Below are positions 1 through 10,311 of a DNA stretch of 64,000 nucleotides, piece by piece (position 1 is the first letter of the stretch; each line of letters begins with the position of its first letter). The stretch is from the NCBI GenBank assembly GCA_026419805.1, contig JAOSLS010000100.1:22902-86901 (forward strand). Direction: 5' to 3'. Origin of the DNA: Ceratocystis colombiana (Eukaryota > Ascomycota > Sordariomycetes > Microascales > Ceratocystidaceae). Under the pieces are notes generated by a model, which was not told the origin of the DNA, did no database searches, and was given only the letters and a program-made list of their open reading frames with translations. A program made the position numbers and the translations under genes.

Positions 1-1404
1 TATCAGAGTGTGCAACCATGGATGCAGAAGGGAATAGACAACCAGTACTTTTTCTGCCCAGCTAAGAGTGCCATTTCTAGAGCGTCTCGCAAAGCTCAGT
101 ATTCCCAGAAAGATGGCCTTTGCAGGTCTTTACACAAGCTTTTACTGCCTTTTGCAGTAATGCCTCTTTGGGCCTAGCCATCGAGTAGCCTTTCTTGAAA
201 TGGTCCTAGAAATGGCGAAGATTCGCATAATCTCAGGGCTCATGACTGTATTAGGTGGGCGTCGTAAGAACTCCATATCTCAAAGGTGCTCTTCAAGAAG
301 ACACGGATTTTGGTTGTGTTGAGATCCACACAACATCCGCATCTATCAAGTGCTTTGGGCTCCTTTTTGAATGCCGAAAATATGCCGGCCATCCGTCGCA
401 TGATAAAATAAACTGGTATCTCGGATTTCTGCCTTCGCTTCATCTTGCGTCAGTCGAGAAAAGGATGAGGGGTGGAGCTTAGGTATCTTCAGGCCAACTT
501 GCGCATCGACGGAGGTCTTTGGATGTCCTCAGGGTTGCAACCGTACTGAAAGATGGCGATGGCTGGCTGGGCAGTCATGTTAAAATCAATAACCTGCTTC
601 TAAATCGATCCTATTGCACTGATAAAGTCAATAGACAACATACGCAATGTAGCGATCTCAATTTTTCTTCGACTCAAAAGGAAGCGGGCGGGGGCAAGAC
701 AAGGCGGAAATATGCAGGGTTGCTGCAGACTAAAAAGTTAGTGAAGACACCGTGATGGAAGTGCATTGACCTGTTACAATCTTGATGATTGGAGTTGTCA
801 ATGTCAAGATGGTGGGAGGGTGAGCTTTGGAGTAATAGAGAACTGCAGAACCATCCATCCCTGCTCGACACTAAATGTGGGGACATTGGCAATTGTGGAG
901 ATTCCAACCCTAACTAGAGTAATATCAAGTATTGTGGGATGAGAGCCCTCAATCCAAGTCAGCAAGATATTTGACTTCAGGGCAGTGGATGTTATAGACA
1001 CACTCGCTTTGGTCAGAAGACTCTCGGGCTAATGTCTGGTATCAAGGATGCTGTTCAAGAAGCGTCGCGTACCACACTAGACACGCGTGTCAACACATCC
1101 ATACCCTTTGAATAAGGGTCCACAAAATGGCTAATGCCCCAACAAAACCCTAAGGAGTTTGCACATCACGTACACAAGGCATAGTATCAGGTAGACAAAA
1201 CTTTGCGATCGCGAGACAAGGGGAATGAAGAAATTTAGTGGATCGAGACCTGTCACGACGAAAGCTGTTCCAATGGAAACTCACTATTCAGAGCTGAAAG
1301 CACAAGAGTGGGCTTTCCATTCTTTCCATTCTCTTAGACATCGTACTGTGCAAGTAAAAATCAATATTTCGCTAAAAATCTATCATCCTCAAGCTTCACC
1401 CGCA
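1..1404. other. No gene seen (left edge)
   Basis: Only short ORFs without recognisable domains occur here on either strand. The right part is the 3' flank of the multicopper oxidase gene. I see no tRNA, repeat array or transposon fragment. Confidence 0.6.
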
Positions 1405-3603
1405 CTATATGATGCCCTCCCAGATGCTATCTTCTGGCCTCATCCCCTTCTCAATACCTGGTCTTTGACACAGCTCCCTCTCCTTTTGCCCCACGCCGCT
1501 AGCTAGCATCAGCTCCTCGGGCATCACTAGGAACTGCATCACCATGCCTGCCTCAGCATGCCACATATTGTGACAGTGGAAGGCCCAGATCCCTGGGTTG
1601 TCTAGTGTGACGCGAATCAACGCCCACTGGTATGCCTGCACTGTAACAGTGTCCCGCATCACAGGATTATCTAGAGCATTAGTGCTTTGCAGAAACTCAT
1701 CTAACTCGTGCTTATCAGGTGGATATCCAGTGGTTGACTCGGCAAGGACCCAGAACTTGTGGCCGTGAAGATGGAAGGGGTGGGCGCCGTCGTCAAAATT
1801 GTTGATGGCAATATCAAGAGTCTGGGCACCGCGCGTCTGAAAGACAAACTCTTTGTCAAGATCAAAGAGGCGGTCGTTTACTCCATTCAATGGGCTACCG
1901 CCTGGCAGAAGCTGCTGCTTAGCGGGCGACGCATCAAGAAGACGGTGCAGAGATGGATGCGAAATGTTGGCGTGCCATGTCGTTGTGTTTACGAAGCCCC
2001 GGGACAGCGTCCAGTCCCCGATGCGAAAAGAGGCCTTGAGCTGGATGTAGTCATTGCTTTGGGGGATCGTGGGCTTCGTCACGGGGTGCAGCATGAGAGA
2101 TTCAAGGTCCTTGCAGAAAACCTCCATATCAGCCCAGTCGCTGGTCGTAGGGGTGGGCAGGGAAGTGTGAGTGGACGATAGAGCAGATGGGGGCCTAGAT
2201 GGAGGAGGGCCAGCATCTACATATCGGACGATGCCTTCGATATTCGGCTTCATATACGGATTATCGTAGCTGAAGCAATGCGTCACAAACCGTGCCCGCA
2301 GCCAAAACTCGTCGCTCTCAGTTGAATTTGCTTCAACTACTATACTGTAGCGCTGGGCCGGCATAATCTCCAAACGGTGGAAGTCCTCAGGAAACACATC
2401 CATCCCATCAACCTCCGTCACATAAAAGGGGTGTTGGTCAATCTGCAACTGAAACGTCCCAAATGCACCCGTGTTTATGATGCGAAGGCGGTGTCTGGCT
2501 TCCTTTTGCAGCTGAATCTCTGGAAACCCTACAGAACTGTCATCGCACTTTCGATCTGGGAATTCAGTGCAATTGCGGACGCCCCGGCCATTTATCATTG
2601 CACTTTCAGGTACAGGCTCGTCATTCTCTCTCCCAGGGGCTAGATAATCCATAAGAATTTGGGCTGTAGTATCGTGATAATGGTCGTGTACCATAACAAC
2701 CCTGTCAGAGACATAATCCAGCTTCTGGAGCTCAGTCTTCTCATTAGCAGCATGAACCACCATTGGCCCAAACACGCCATCGCTTGCTTGGCTTCCATAG
2801 TGGGCATGATACCAATAAGTCCCGCTTTGGCCTGAGACCGTAAAGTTGTAGGTGTAAGTGGTCCCAGGCGCTATGGGGCATTGTGTGATGCCCACTGTGC
2901 CATCCATGGCATTCGTGCCATTCTGAAAGATGCCATGGAAGTGGATAGAGGTGGCATTTACACCGCGGTTATCAACGTGGACCACAATGTTATCCCCCGA
3001 GTTTACCTCTATCAAGGGACCCGGAAACTGGTTGTTGATGAGAACCATTGGGCGGAAGACACCATCAGGGTTGAGTTCTGCATCGTTAATGACCCAGAAG
3101 TACTCTCGCACTGCAGGCGGCAGGCTGTAGTCCCAGGCTGGGTCAATTATATACTCTTCCATATTCCGCAGTTGGGCAGTTGGCGGTGTGGTTTCATGGT
3201 ACTGATATCCAGCCTTAGAGTCACTATCACTGCCAGATGAGCCATGTTCAGGCAGGGAGATAGAAGTAGCGGTAGGGGCGTCTACAGCCGATGTCGTAGC
3301 AGCATTGATTCCAGCAGAAGAGGGGCGCGAGTGGAATCTGTGCATAAACCCAGCTCTTGTGCTTAGATGAATTCCTATGCCGACAAGTGCTATAGCTGCA
3401 GCAAGTAATAGCAAATAGACCCCAGCGACTACCGCAACGCATAACCGGCTGTTGGAAGACCGTCTAAGGCGTAGTAAGCCGAAACTGGTAGGGTCGACTT
3501 CTGGATGCTTCTCTTCCTGGAGTTCTAGACTCCGGCGCGTATCGAGAGTATATGGGCCATCTAGCTCTGGCAGAAAAGGAGCATCTTCAGCTGTGGCATC
3601 CAT
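1405..3603 (-). CDS. Laccase-like multicopper oxidase with N-terminal membrane anchor
   Basis: Intronless, 732 residues from the first ATG; the frame stays open a little further upstream but has no ATG there. A cytosolic N-terminus of about 50 residues is followed by one hydrophobic helix (about 53-79), a Ser/Thr-rich stalk, then three cupredoxin domains. All four copper motifs are present: HFHG at 221-223, HAH at 266-268, HPFHLHGH at 608-615 and HCHNMWH starting at 676. Cys677 is the type 1 copper ligand and the position ten residues on is Met687, where many fungal laccases and Fet3 have Leu. The family oxidises phenols or Fe(II) while reducing oxygen to water; the substrate cannot be read here. 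The single N-terminal anchor suggests a type II protein with its catalytic part outside the cytosol. It faces the acid phosphatase gene across a 696 bp promoter. Confidence 0.9.
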   Translation of the reverse strand: MDATAEDAPFLPELDGPYTLDTRRSLELQEEKHPEVDPTSFGLLRLRRSSNSRLCVAVVAGVYLLLLAAAIALVGIGIHLSTRAGFMHRFHSRPSSAGINAATTSAVDAPTATSISLPEHGSSGSDSDSKAGYQYHETTPPTAQLRNMEEYIIDPAWDYSLPPAVREYFWVINDAELNPDGVFRPMVLINNQFPGPLIEVNSGDNIVVHVDNRGVNATSIHFHGIFQNGTNAMDGTVGITQCPIAPGTTYTYNFTVSGQSGTYWYHAHYGSQASDGVFGPMVVHAANEKTELQKLDYVSDRVVMVHDHYHDTTAQILMDYLAPGRENDEPVPESAMINGRGVRNCTEFPDRKCDDSSVGFPEIQLQKEARHRLRIINTGAFGTFQLQIDQHPFYVTEVDGMDVFPEDFHRLEIMPAQRYSIVVEANSTESDEFWLRARFVTHCFSYDNPYMKPNIEGIVRYVDAGPPPSRPPSALSSTHTSLPTPTTSDWADMEVFCKDLESLMLHPVTKPTIPQSNDYIQLKASFRIGDWTLSRGFVNTTTWHANISHPSLHRLLDASPAKQQLLPGGSPLNGVNDRLFDLDKEFVFQTRGAQTLDIAINNFDDGAHPFHLHGHKFWVLAESTTGYPPDKHELDEFLQSTNALDNPVMRDTVTVQAYQWALIRVTLDNPGIWAFHCHNMWHAEAGMVMQFLVMPEELMLASGVGQKERELCQRPGIEKGMRPEDSIWEGII

Positions 3604-4299
3604 AATTAAGGAACGAAAAATGTAAACACAAAACAAAATGCAGCAACGCTCAGCGCGCTATGACAGGCATTGAAAATAATCAATGAGGGGATGGAGGCTT
3701 ATTCTACAACAACAGGAAGAGAAAAATAAACGACCTCGTTACGTAGATCCTGTATTGAAAGTCAGAGTGGTGGTGAGTGTTGTCGGGGATTAAGAAGAAG
3801 AGACGTCAGCACATGGCTCAGCCTCGGACAATGCAGGCCTGTGAAAGAATGCACGTGTTAAATCCTAGCGGTATAAATCGCCATGGACTTTCTAAGAGAA
3901 GATGGCAATAAAACGAGAAGGAAAAGAAAAGGACGGAATTACTCCCAAAGCGTCACTAGCGGCTGTCTAAATGGCCTTCGGCAAATGACCAAACATTCTC
4001 CTCCTCCGTCCCCATGCCAAGCCAGCCTGCACAAAGCTTATTTTGTTGACAGGGGTAAGCAGTCTCTGGCCTCGGACATGTCAACTATTCAGGCTTGTTT
4101 TTCACCTTTCATCTCTAGCAGACTAGGAACGTGCCCATACTAGCCGCCATTCCCATGCTAATCCTAGACCCGCCCAAAGAAAGTCCTTATAAGCACATCG
4201 GCTCCCCTTCTTGTCGTCGTGTTGCTGCTACATGAGAGGCTCGCTAGGCTTCTCTTTTTCTTCCCTCAAGGCTGGCCCTACCCCCATTACTCCCTCACA
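3604..4299. promoter_or_regulatory. Shared promoter, multicopper oxidase / acid phosphatase
   Basis: This interval lies between two divergent start codons. It holds a CACGTG E-box at 3852-3857 and a TATA-like TTATAAG near 4187-4193, about 110 bp before the phosphatase start. An ORF at 3883-4143 is weakly protein-like and is not called. Confidence 0.6.
3852..3857. promoter_or_regulatory. CACGTG E-box (possible Pho4/NUC-1 site)
   Basis: The sequence is the palindrome CACGTG, the known binding core of yeast Pho4 and Neurospora NUC-1, which switch on phosphatase genes when phosphate is low. It lies 443 bp before an acid phosphatase start. Other bHLH factors such as Cbf1 bind the same core, so the assignment is an inference. 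Confidence 0.4.
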
Positions 4300-5672
4300 A
4301 TGAAGTCGCTCCTGTTTTTCGCCCTGGCTTCGTCCAGCGCAGTCCACGCCAGAGCCATCGTTGAGCGCAGTCCTAGTGAGCCAGCCACAACCACCTCTTC
4401 CACATCATGCATATCATGGGAGACGGCCTACACCGCAACTGCTGCGGCGGATGTTGCTGCTGCTGCTGCCACTGCAAAGACTAGCAGCCCTACTTCCAAG
4501 GTCAAGGGAAAAGCCTACGATCGCTATGTATCCATCTGGTTTGAGAACACAGATTACGAAAAGGCCGCTGGTGATGGTAAGTTATCCCCTAGCTACTGCC
4601 AACTGACCCAAGCACGGCCCAGCCAGCTCACATGTTCCCTCCCTCTCTCTCTTCTCTAGCCAACTTCAAGTCCTTTGCGAAGAAGGGCGTGACAATGTCA
4701 AACTACTACGCCGTAACCCACCCGTCTCAGCCCAACTATGTCTCCGTGCTTTCAGGAGACTACTTTGGCATGCAAAACGACGACTTTAGCCGCATCGATG
4801 GCAACGTTAGCACCGTCCTCGATCTCCTTGATACAAAGGGCATCTCCTGGGGCTTCTACCAAGAAGACATGCCCTTCAGCGGCTATGAGGGCTACGAGTA
4901 CAAGAATCAAGCCAACGGCCGCAACGACTATGTCCGCAAACATAACCCCGGAGTCATATTCGATTCTGTCACCAGATCGGAACAGCGCCTGTCCCAGATC
5001 AAGAATTTGTCCATGATTGACACCTCAGCCTCGCAGTTCCACAAAGACCTGGCAGAGGATAAACTGCCCCAGTGGATGTTTATCACCCCCAATATGACGT
5101 CGGATGCCCATGACACCGACATTACAACCGCGGGGGAGTGGCTACATGCTTTCCTGAACCCTCTGCTCGACGACCCCAAGTTCATGCACAACACTCTTGT
5201 CCTAGTAACCTTTGACGAGAACGAGAGCTACATCAGACACAACAGAATATTCTCCCTCCTCCTTGGTGACGCCGTTCCTCAGGAACTTGTCGGCACAACC
5301 GACACTCACTTTTACAACCACTACTCAGAAATTGCATCGGTGGAGGCCAACTGGGATCTCCCTACGTTAGGCCGTTGGGACGTCGGTGCTAACGTTTTCG
5401 AGCTTGTGGCTCGCGCTACCGGAGATAGACTGCGCAACTATACCAGCCTGGACAAGTACTACTTCAACCTGTCCTATACCGGTGTGATGAACAGCCTGCG
5501 CCGGCGCGTCTACCCAGCCCCCAACCTGACTCTCGACAACTCTTTCAGCGGCCGCAAGATCCTGGAATCAATCAAGAGAACCTGGGCTGGCACGACTCTG
5601 CCGACCTATTACACCGACACTGTTGAGATCAATGACGGGTTCCATCCTCCCAAGGGCTTCGGGCTCCTGTAA
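4300..5672 (+). CDS. Secreted acid phosphatase (phosphoesterase family)
   Basis: Two exons (4300-4576, 4660-5672) separated by an 83 bp intron give 429 residues. The start is the ATG that opens a signal peptide (about residues 1-19, MKSLLFFALASSS then AHA-type cleavage region). A Ser/Thr/Ala-rich linker follows, then the phosphoesterase domain beginning at DRYVSIWFENTDY. Features typical of fungal phosphate-repressible acid phosphatases of the PhoA/AphA type are visible: the THPSQPNYVSVLSGD block just after the intron, FITPNMTSDAHD, and VTFDENES. Several N-glycosylation sequons (NVS, NLS, NMT, NYT, NLT) fit secretion. The enzyme would release phosphate from organic esters outside the cell. 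Its promoter contains a CACGTG site, consistent with control by phosphate. Confidence 0.9.
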
Positions 5673-5833
5673 ACAAATGAAAGCAAGGGCACGGCGAATG
5701 ACGGCCCGATGCAGCAATTTATGATGTACTGATAATACAATAATATTTTCTTTTCTTTTCTTGCCTCAACCTTTTATGTCCATCCTTCCTTCTAGTTGTG
5801 TATCTTCGCCAGCCAAAATAACGATGAAACTGG

Positions 5834-5847
5834 GCTTGACGTCAAGC
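5834..5847. promoter_or_regulatory. Perfect 14-bp palindrome with CRE core
   Basis: The sequence GCTTGACGTCAAGC reads the same on both strands and contains TGACGTCA, the binding core of ATF/CREB-type bZIP factors. It lies 160 bp after the acid phosphatase stop, so its target gene is unclear. Confidence 0.4.
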
Positions 5848-5850
5848 TAG

Positions 5851-5874
5851 GACTTGGACTTGGACTTGGACTCG
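5851..5874 (+). repeat. GACTTG hexamer repeat
   Basis: Three perfect GACTTG units are followed by one GACTCG variant. The array starts four bases after the CRE palindrome. Confidence 0.7.
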
Positions 5875-8513
5875 AGTGGGGACTAGGGCCCGAGTCCTGA
5901 GGTCTACAAAGGGAAGGAAGGATCCACTATCCAGCTATTGAAGTTACATCGCTTGACAGGCTACCCTGTACTTGCCTATTCCTCTAAATCCTTCTTTTCC
6001 CCCTGACGACAAGTGCCCACTCAGGAAAAAGCAATTACCCAGTGAGGGCTTATACCAGAGCTGCAGTTTTATGTCAAGCTTCCCCAGAAACATGTCAAGC
6101 TTTATAGCCAAGATATGTAATAATGGGATAATGGGATGGGATAATAATGCCCCGGCCGGTTCCTCATTGACTACAAGACACTTACTTCTTCTTCACAAGG
6201 GCTGCGACAAGACCAAAGAATGCCCCCTGCCCCCATTTTATCCTTTTTGTCCTGACTCGTCATTCATGGACTAACAATTTATTTGCCACTCTACTGCCCT
6301 CCCTCATCCTTTATTAGCTTCGGACGGCTCAAAGGTCATGGCCAATGCTAGCGCTGTAATTGGCTGTCCGTTTTCCCCAATGAACAGACTCATGATGTAC
6401 GCCTTGATCAACCCTTTCCACCTGCTAGGTCATAAGAACCTGTGGGCCTTCATGCCATAAACGGAAAATCTATAATTGCGATCGACAAGACGAAGCTATG
6501 ATCTATGGATGGTTTCCATTTTTGTTACTTTATTGTGCCAGGAAAAAGAGTGTTTTGTGTGGGTTAGTGATTAGGGTTATCGTCACCACACAATCAATCA
6601 ATCACCTTGCCACGTCAGTCATTCAAAGGGTTGCATTGGTTAGGATTAGTTGAAGCAGTGGCATGGTGTTTGGGATTTCTATCACATTGTTGTTTGTAAG
6701 ACAGCGAGGCCGGTCTGTGTGCACATTATTCTGGCACTGCGTGCATCGGACAGCATGCGAACACTAGGGTTTAATGTGCTTAGAAATTTGGGGCGGCAGT
6801 GATAAACATGTTCGGCAGTCAATTAGACAAAGGGCGGGCTTCAACGCGATTTTCAACTACAAGAAGCTATGTACTTGGATAGTTGCCTTTGGAAATGCTG
6901 CCTGCCTACTGTAGTAGACGAGAAAAAAAAAAGCATCAGAGTGTGGCATCGTATCGAGAAACGAAAGCTAGTCTGGTTGTAATGGCAAAAGAAGAGGATG
7001 GGAGTTCGGGACTGCTAGGAAGCACGAAAATTACGCTTGAAAGTTGTATGTATACCTGAAGGGAGCCTGGTAGTTTCTGACGGGAATAGTAAACGCATTT
7101 AAGTGCCGGAATTCATACGGCACGCTATTCTCCCTTGATATGGAATCGTCACAGACCGCAAGGCACTATCAGTCGCTGGCATTTTACTCGGCAGAAGGGA
7201 AGCTAAGATATACCGTATTTTGATGATACACACTAGGTAATAGGTAGATGTGACGTGGGCCGTTCTAATTTCCGCTTGCATTCATCTGTTCATTTGACTT
7301 GGTAATATTACTCTACCGCTTTTTATCATCTTAGCCCTCCTTCCCTTTCTTCTCTACCCATTGTCCCACTATACATCTTCGCTACATCACTTAGGATCAC
7401 AGTGCTCGAAGGTAGCCTGTGTCTAATTCTCACCCAACAATGGATAGCTTAACAGTAATATCTCCCGTGCTAGCATGCGGGAAAATCCTGGCAATCTGTA
7501 TCTAGTGCTCGTCTTCTGTGGTAGGAAGCTTCCACTCTCCATGTTGAAAACTTAAGCAGTACTTAGCAACGTACTGCTTTTGTACGAACCGGCTTTACAG
7601 GGCCCGTGAACGCTCTTCCTTGTTTAGTAGCATTGGCTTTGTATGGGCTAATCCGACAGTCTTCAAGTTTGACTGTAATGGGTGTTGAATGCCTTGAATG
7701 TACGCTTTCAAAGTTGTGCAACCCGGAAGTTGATATGAGCAATGACAGAAAGCTAGCCAGGTATTGGCTTGTAGCTTTGGCCAGATAAGGGGTGGTAAGA
7801 CTAGATGAACTCTGATGAGTTTTATGGCAAGTGGATCTCTACGTTGGACTCTGCCATTGTCGGGTTATTTGTGGATATCAAGTAAGTCAGTAGACGATGA
7901 CCAAGAAAGATAGGGCAGCCTGTTGATGTGAGAAAAAGGAAAACATGCACCGTGGAAATTTATGGCCAACTGAGAGCTTTATTCCTCTTCTCCACCATAG
8001 CTTTGGCAATGTCCAAGAACCATAGCTAGGGTTTCACTTTACCTTTCGTGCTCTTCAAGCCTTCGCCCGTGTTGTAATTTTGGTTTGGATTAGCTAACAC
8101 TAGATGATTTTCAACGATGGGCTTCTTAACTGGAATATGGAAACAGTTATGCGCTGGATTTCTTGGCTAGAGTCTATCATCCAATCTAGCATAGGAAAAG
8201 CCCTTGTCGTATTTCCTAATCATCGTGGGGCAGATGGAGACGTGAAGTATGCTGGTACAAATGTTGTTCTGGGTATTCGTGAGTGTGAGGCTACTCTCTA
8301 TGGCACGGAAGCGAGATCTTGGTATCTGATACTAGCAAACCTCCCCTTGTAGGACTGTGTGCCGTCCTAAAGAAAACATAAAAAAGTATCGCAGAACATA
8401 GGACAGAGCTTTTATGGCCCTGGCAGATAATCCAAATGAAAAAATTCTACTGAATCATCCGCTTGCTGCATTCAGCGGCCACAGCTTGGCAACAACATGA
8501 GCTCAAGGGGATT

Positions 8514-8581
8514 TGGTGCCCCCACGTTGGGAACCCAAAGGTTTGAACTCCCAGCTCAGGCAACTGGCTAAGTGTGGGCAC
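8514..8581 (-). other. tRNA-like / hairpin element (uncertain)
   Basis: Read on the minus strand these 68 bases begin GTGCCCAC and end with a near-complementary GTGGGGGCAC followed by CA, so the ends can pair and the 3' end is CCA-like. Inside are an A-box-like TTAGCCAGTTGCCTGAG and a B-box-like GAGTTCAAACC, but they are only about five bases apart and there is no proper anticodon arm. It could be a tRNA pseudogene, a primer-binding-site relic of an LTR element (plus strand TTTGGTGCCCCCACG), or chance. Confidence 0.2.
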
Positions 8582-10311
8582 AACACGACTTCGTTTAGCC
8601 TAAGCATGCGGTCTCCGTCGTTGGCTGACCTGAGGCATTTGCCTATGGGATAAAAGCTGATTTGACACAATCCTGCAAGACGAAACACCCGCTTACATCA
8701 AGATCATGAATAGTATTTAGTCCCAGTCGTAGGTAACATGTCTTCAGAAAAACAGGGCCATATACCTCCTCATACTGTTCATGCCACTTAGAGGCTGATG
8801 TCTTGCTTGTTTCAAACTGCGATACACAATTGTCCCACAAGAGCTGCTCGTTACTTTGGAGGGGCTTAAACTATATGGCATCTTAAAATCTGCCATCTAT
8901 AAACTCAAGGTGATACCAGAATATTAGATCGTATGGTTCCCATTTCAAGGAATATTCCGATTAGTTCGACCCTAGGATGGGACTAGCACTAGGAATATTG
9001 GTGAAAAGAGCCATCTTGTGTCGCTAGGTGTTTTGTATAGTAGCGGAACGTCTTTACAATATAGATATTGAGCACGCTAGTTAGCCCCCAGAGGACTAAC
9101 AGATCTCACTACACACAGTTCTCAGATGAGGATTGGCGGGCCTTTGGACTCTGGGAAAAGGGTTACAACAGCAGGAGTGGTGCTGGAACTAGCATCAAGA
9201 ACAAAGTCAAGTATGGAGGCAATCCCTACAACTTGGTAGCACAACCAGAATGGCCAATGACAATAACAGCGCTCCCATTGCCGTTAGTTTGATAATTTGG
9301 TGCGCCGAAAGACAGATCGGCTGGGTACTTCCAGAGCCTAGAAAGGGCATAAAGCGATCACAGGTGGCACATTCATCACGTCAATATTCAGCTCTCCATG
9401 GTTGTACGACAAACAAAAGAAGTTGCTAGAACAGGCAACCTAGCAATGGAATGCAGTGTGAAAGGGCAGGGCGCACAAGGCCGACGAACCGAAGGCCAAA
9501 AGGTGCTCCGCCAGCATATTAAAACATGTGTCTGGTCTACATTCTAAACATGAGCATGAAGACAGCTCGATCGATGATTAGTGCTGTCTCTGCAAAACCC
9601 TCTGCTGGCGTACATTCATGCCCAAGTTTAAATAGCCACTTCCCATGTCTAAAAGACACCATGAGCATGGTAACGAGGCCATGATGCGGGAATCGAAAGC
9701 TTCCTTAAAGGCCTCTACTTTTGAGGCGTGAAAGGTTCACTGATAGCTGAGGGCAAAAGGCAGTGTCGCTGAAAAATGAGGCTGAGTAGAGGCGGAAGAG
9801 GAGGGAATCAAGCACGACACAAACGAGGTAATCGTAGTAGGATAGGACTAAGTACAGACGGAGGGGGAGGGTTGCAGCATCTAGGGAGACGTGAGGCAGA
9901 GTCTCAAAGTCTCGCAATAAAATACATGTACACGAAGGCTCAGCACTGGTTACAGGAAGTCTGCAACACATGAGAATGGGCGATTCTGAACCAATAAATA
10001 ATTAAGAATGAATGATTGAAGATTGAATACTAAAGATTAAAGAAAGACCAATGCTGATTCCCAAAGTAAGTTGCACAAAATGTTCAACTGTGGGGCAGCC
10101 CCTGGTGCTGTGAAACGAAGACCCACATCGTGGCCCCACACTGCTGCAATGACTAAGCATGCCCCACATCAAACGACTAGAAAAAATAATTGGAGCCTCA
10201 ACAAAAGAAAAATTGCACACGAACGCATCATTGATTCGATTCACGCACTGGCTGCAGAGCATTTTCATTTTTTCCCTTCATATTTACTAGAAGAAATGCA
10301 AATTTTGAGCC

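Larger units (their letters stand above)
5673..10311. other. 4.6 kb without a recognisable gene
   Basis: No ORF longer than about 100 codons with protein-like character and no consistent chain of exons was found on either strand. The stretch holds a perfect CRE palindrome with GACTTG hexamers (5834-5874), a TTAGGGTTA motif (6571-6579), and a tRNA-like or hairpin element (8514-8581). The last part must contain the TFC3 promoter. Short ORFs at 8104-8352 and 9068-9292 match nothing I know. Confidence 0.5.

Noticed and set aside
3604..3636. Upstream extension of the multicopper oxidase
   Set aside because: The extra frame begins with TTG and has no ATG; MDATAEDAPF is the first real start.
3883..4143. 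An 86-codon plus-strand ORF in the oxidase/phosphatase promoter
   Set aside because: It lies upstream of the TATA-like element and has no protein-like blocks; promoter function is more likely.
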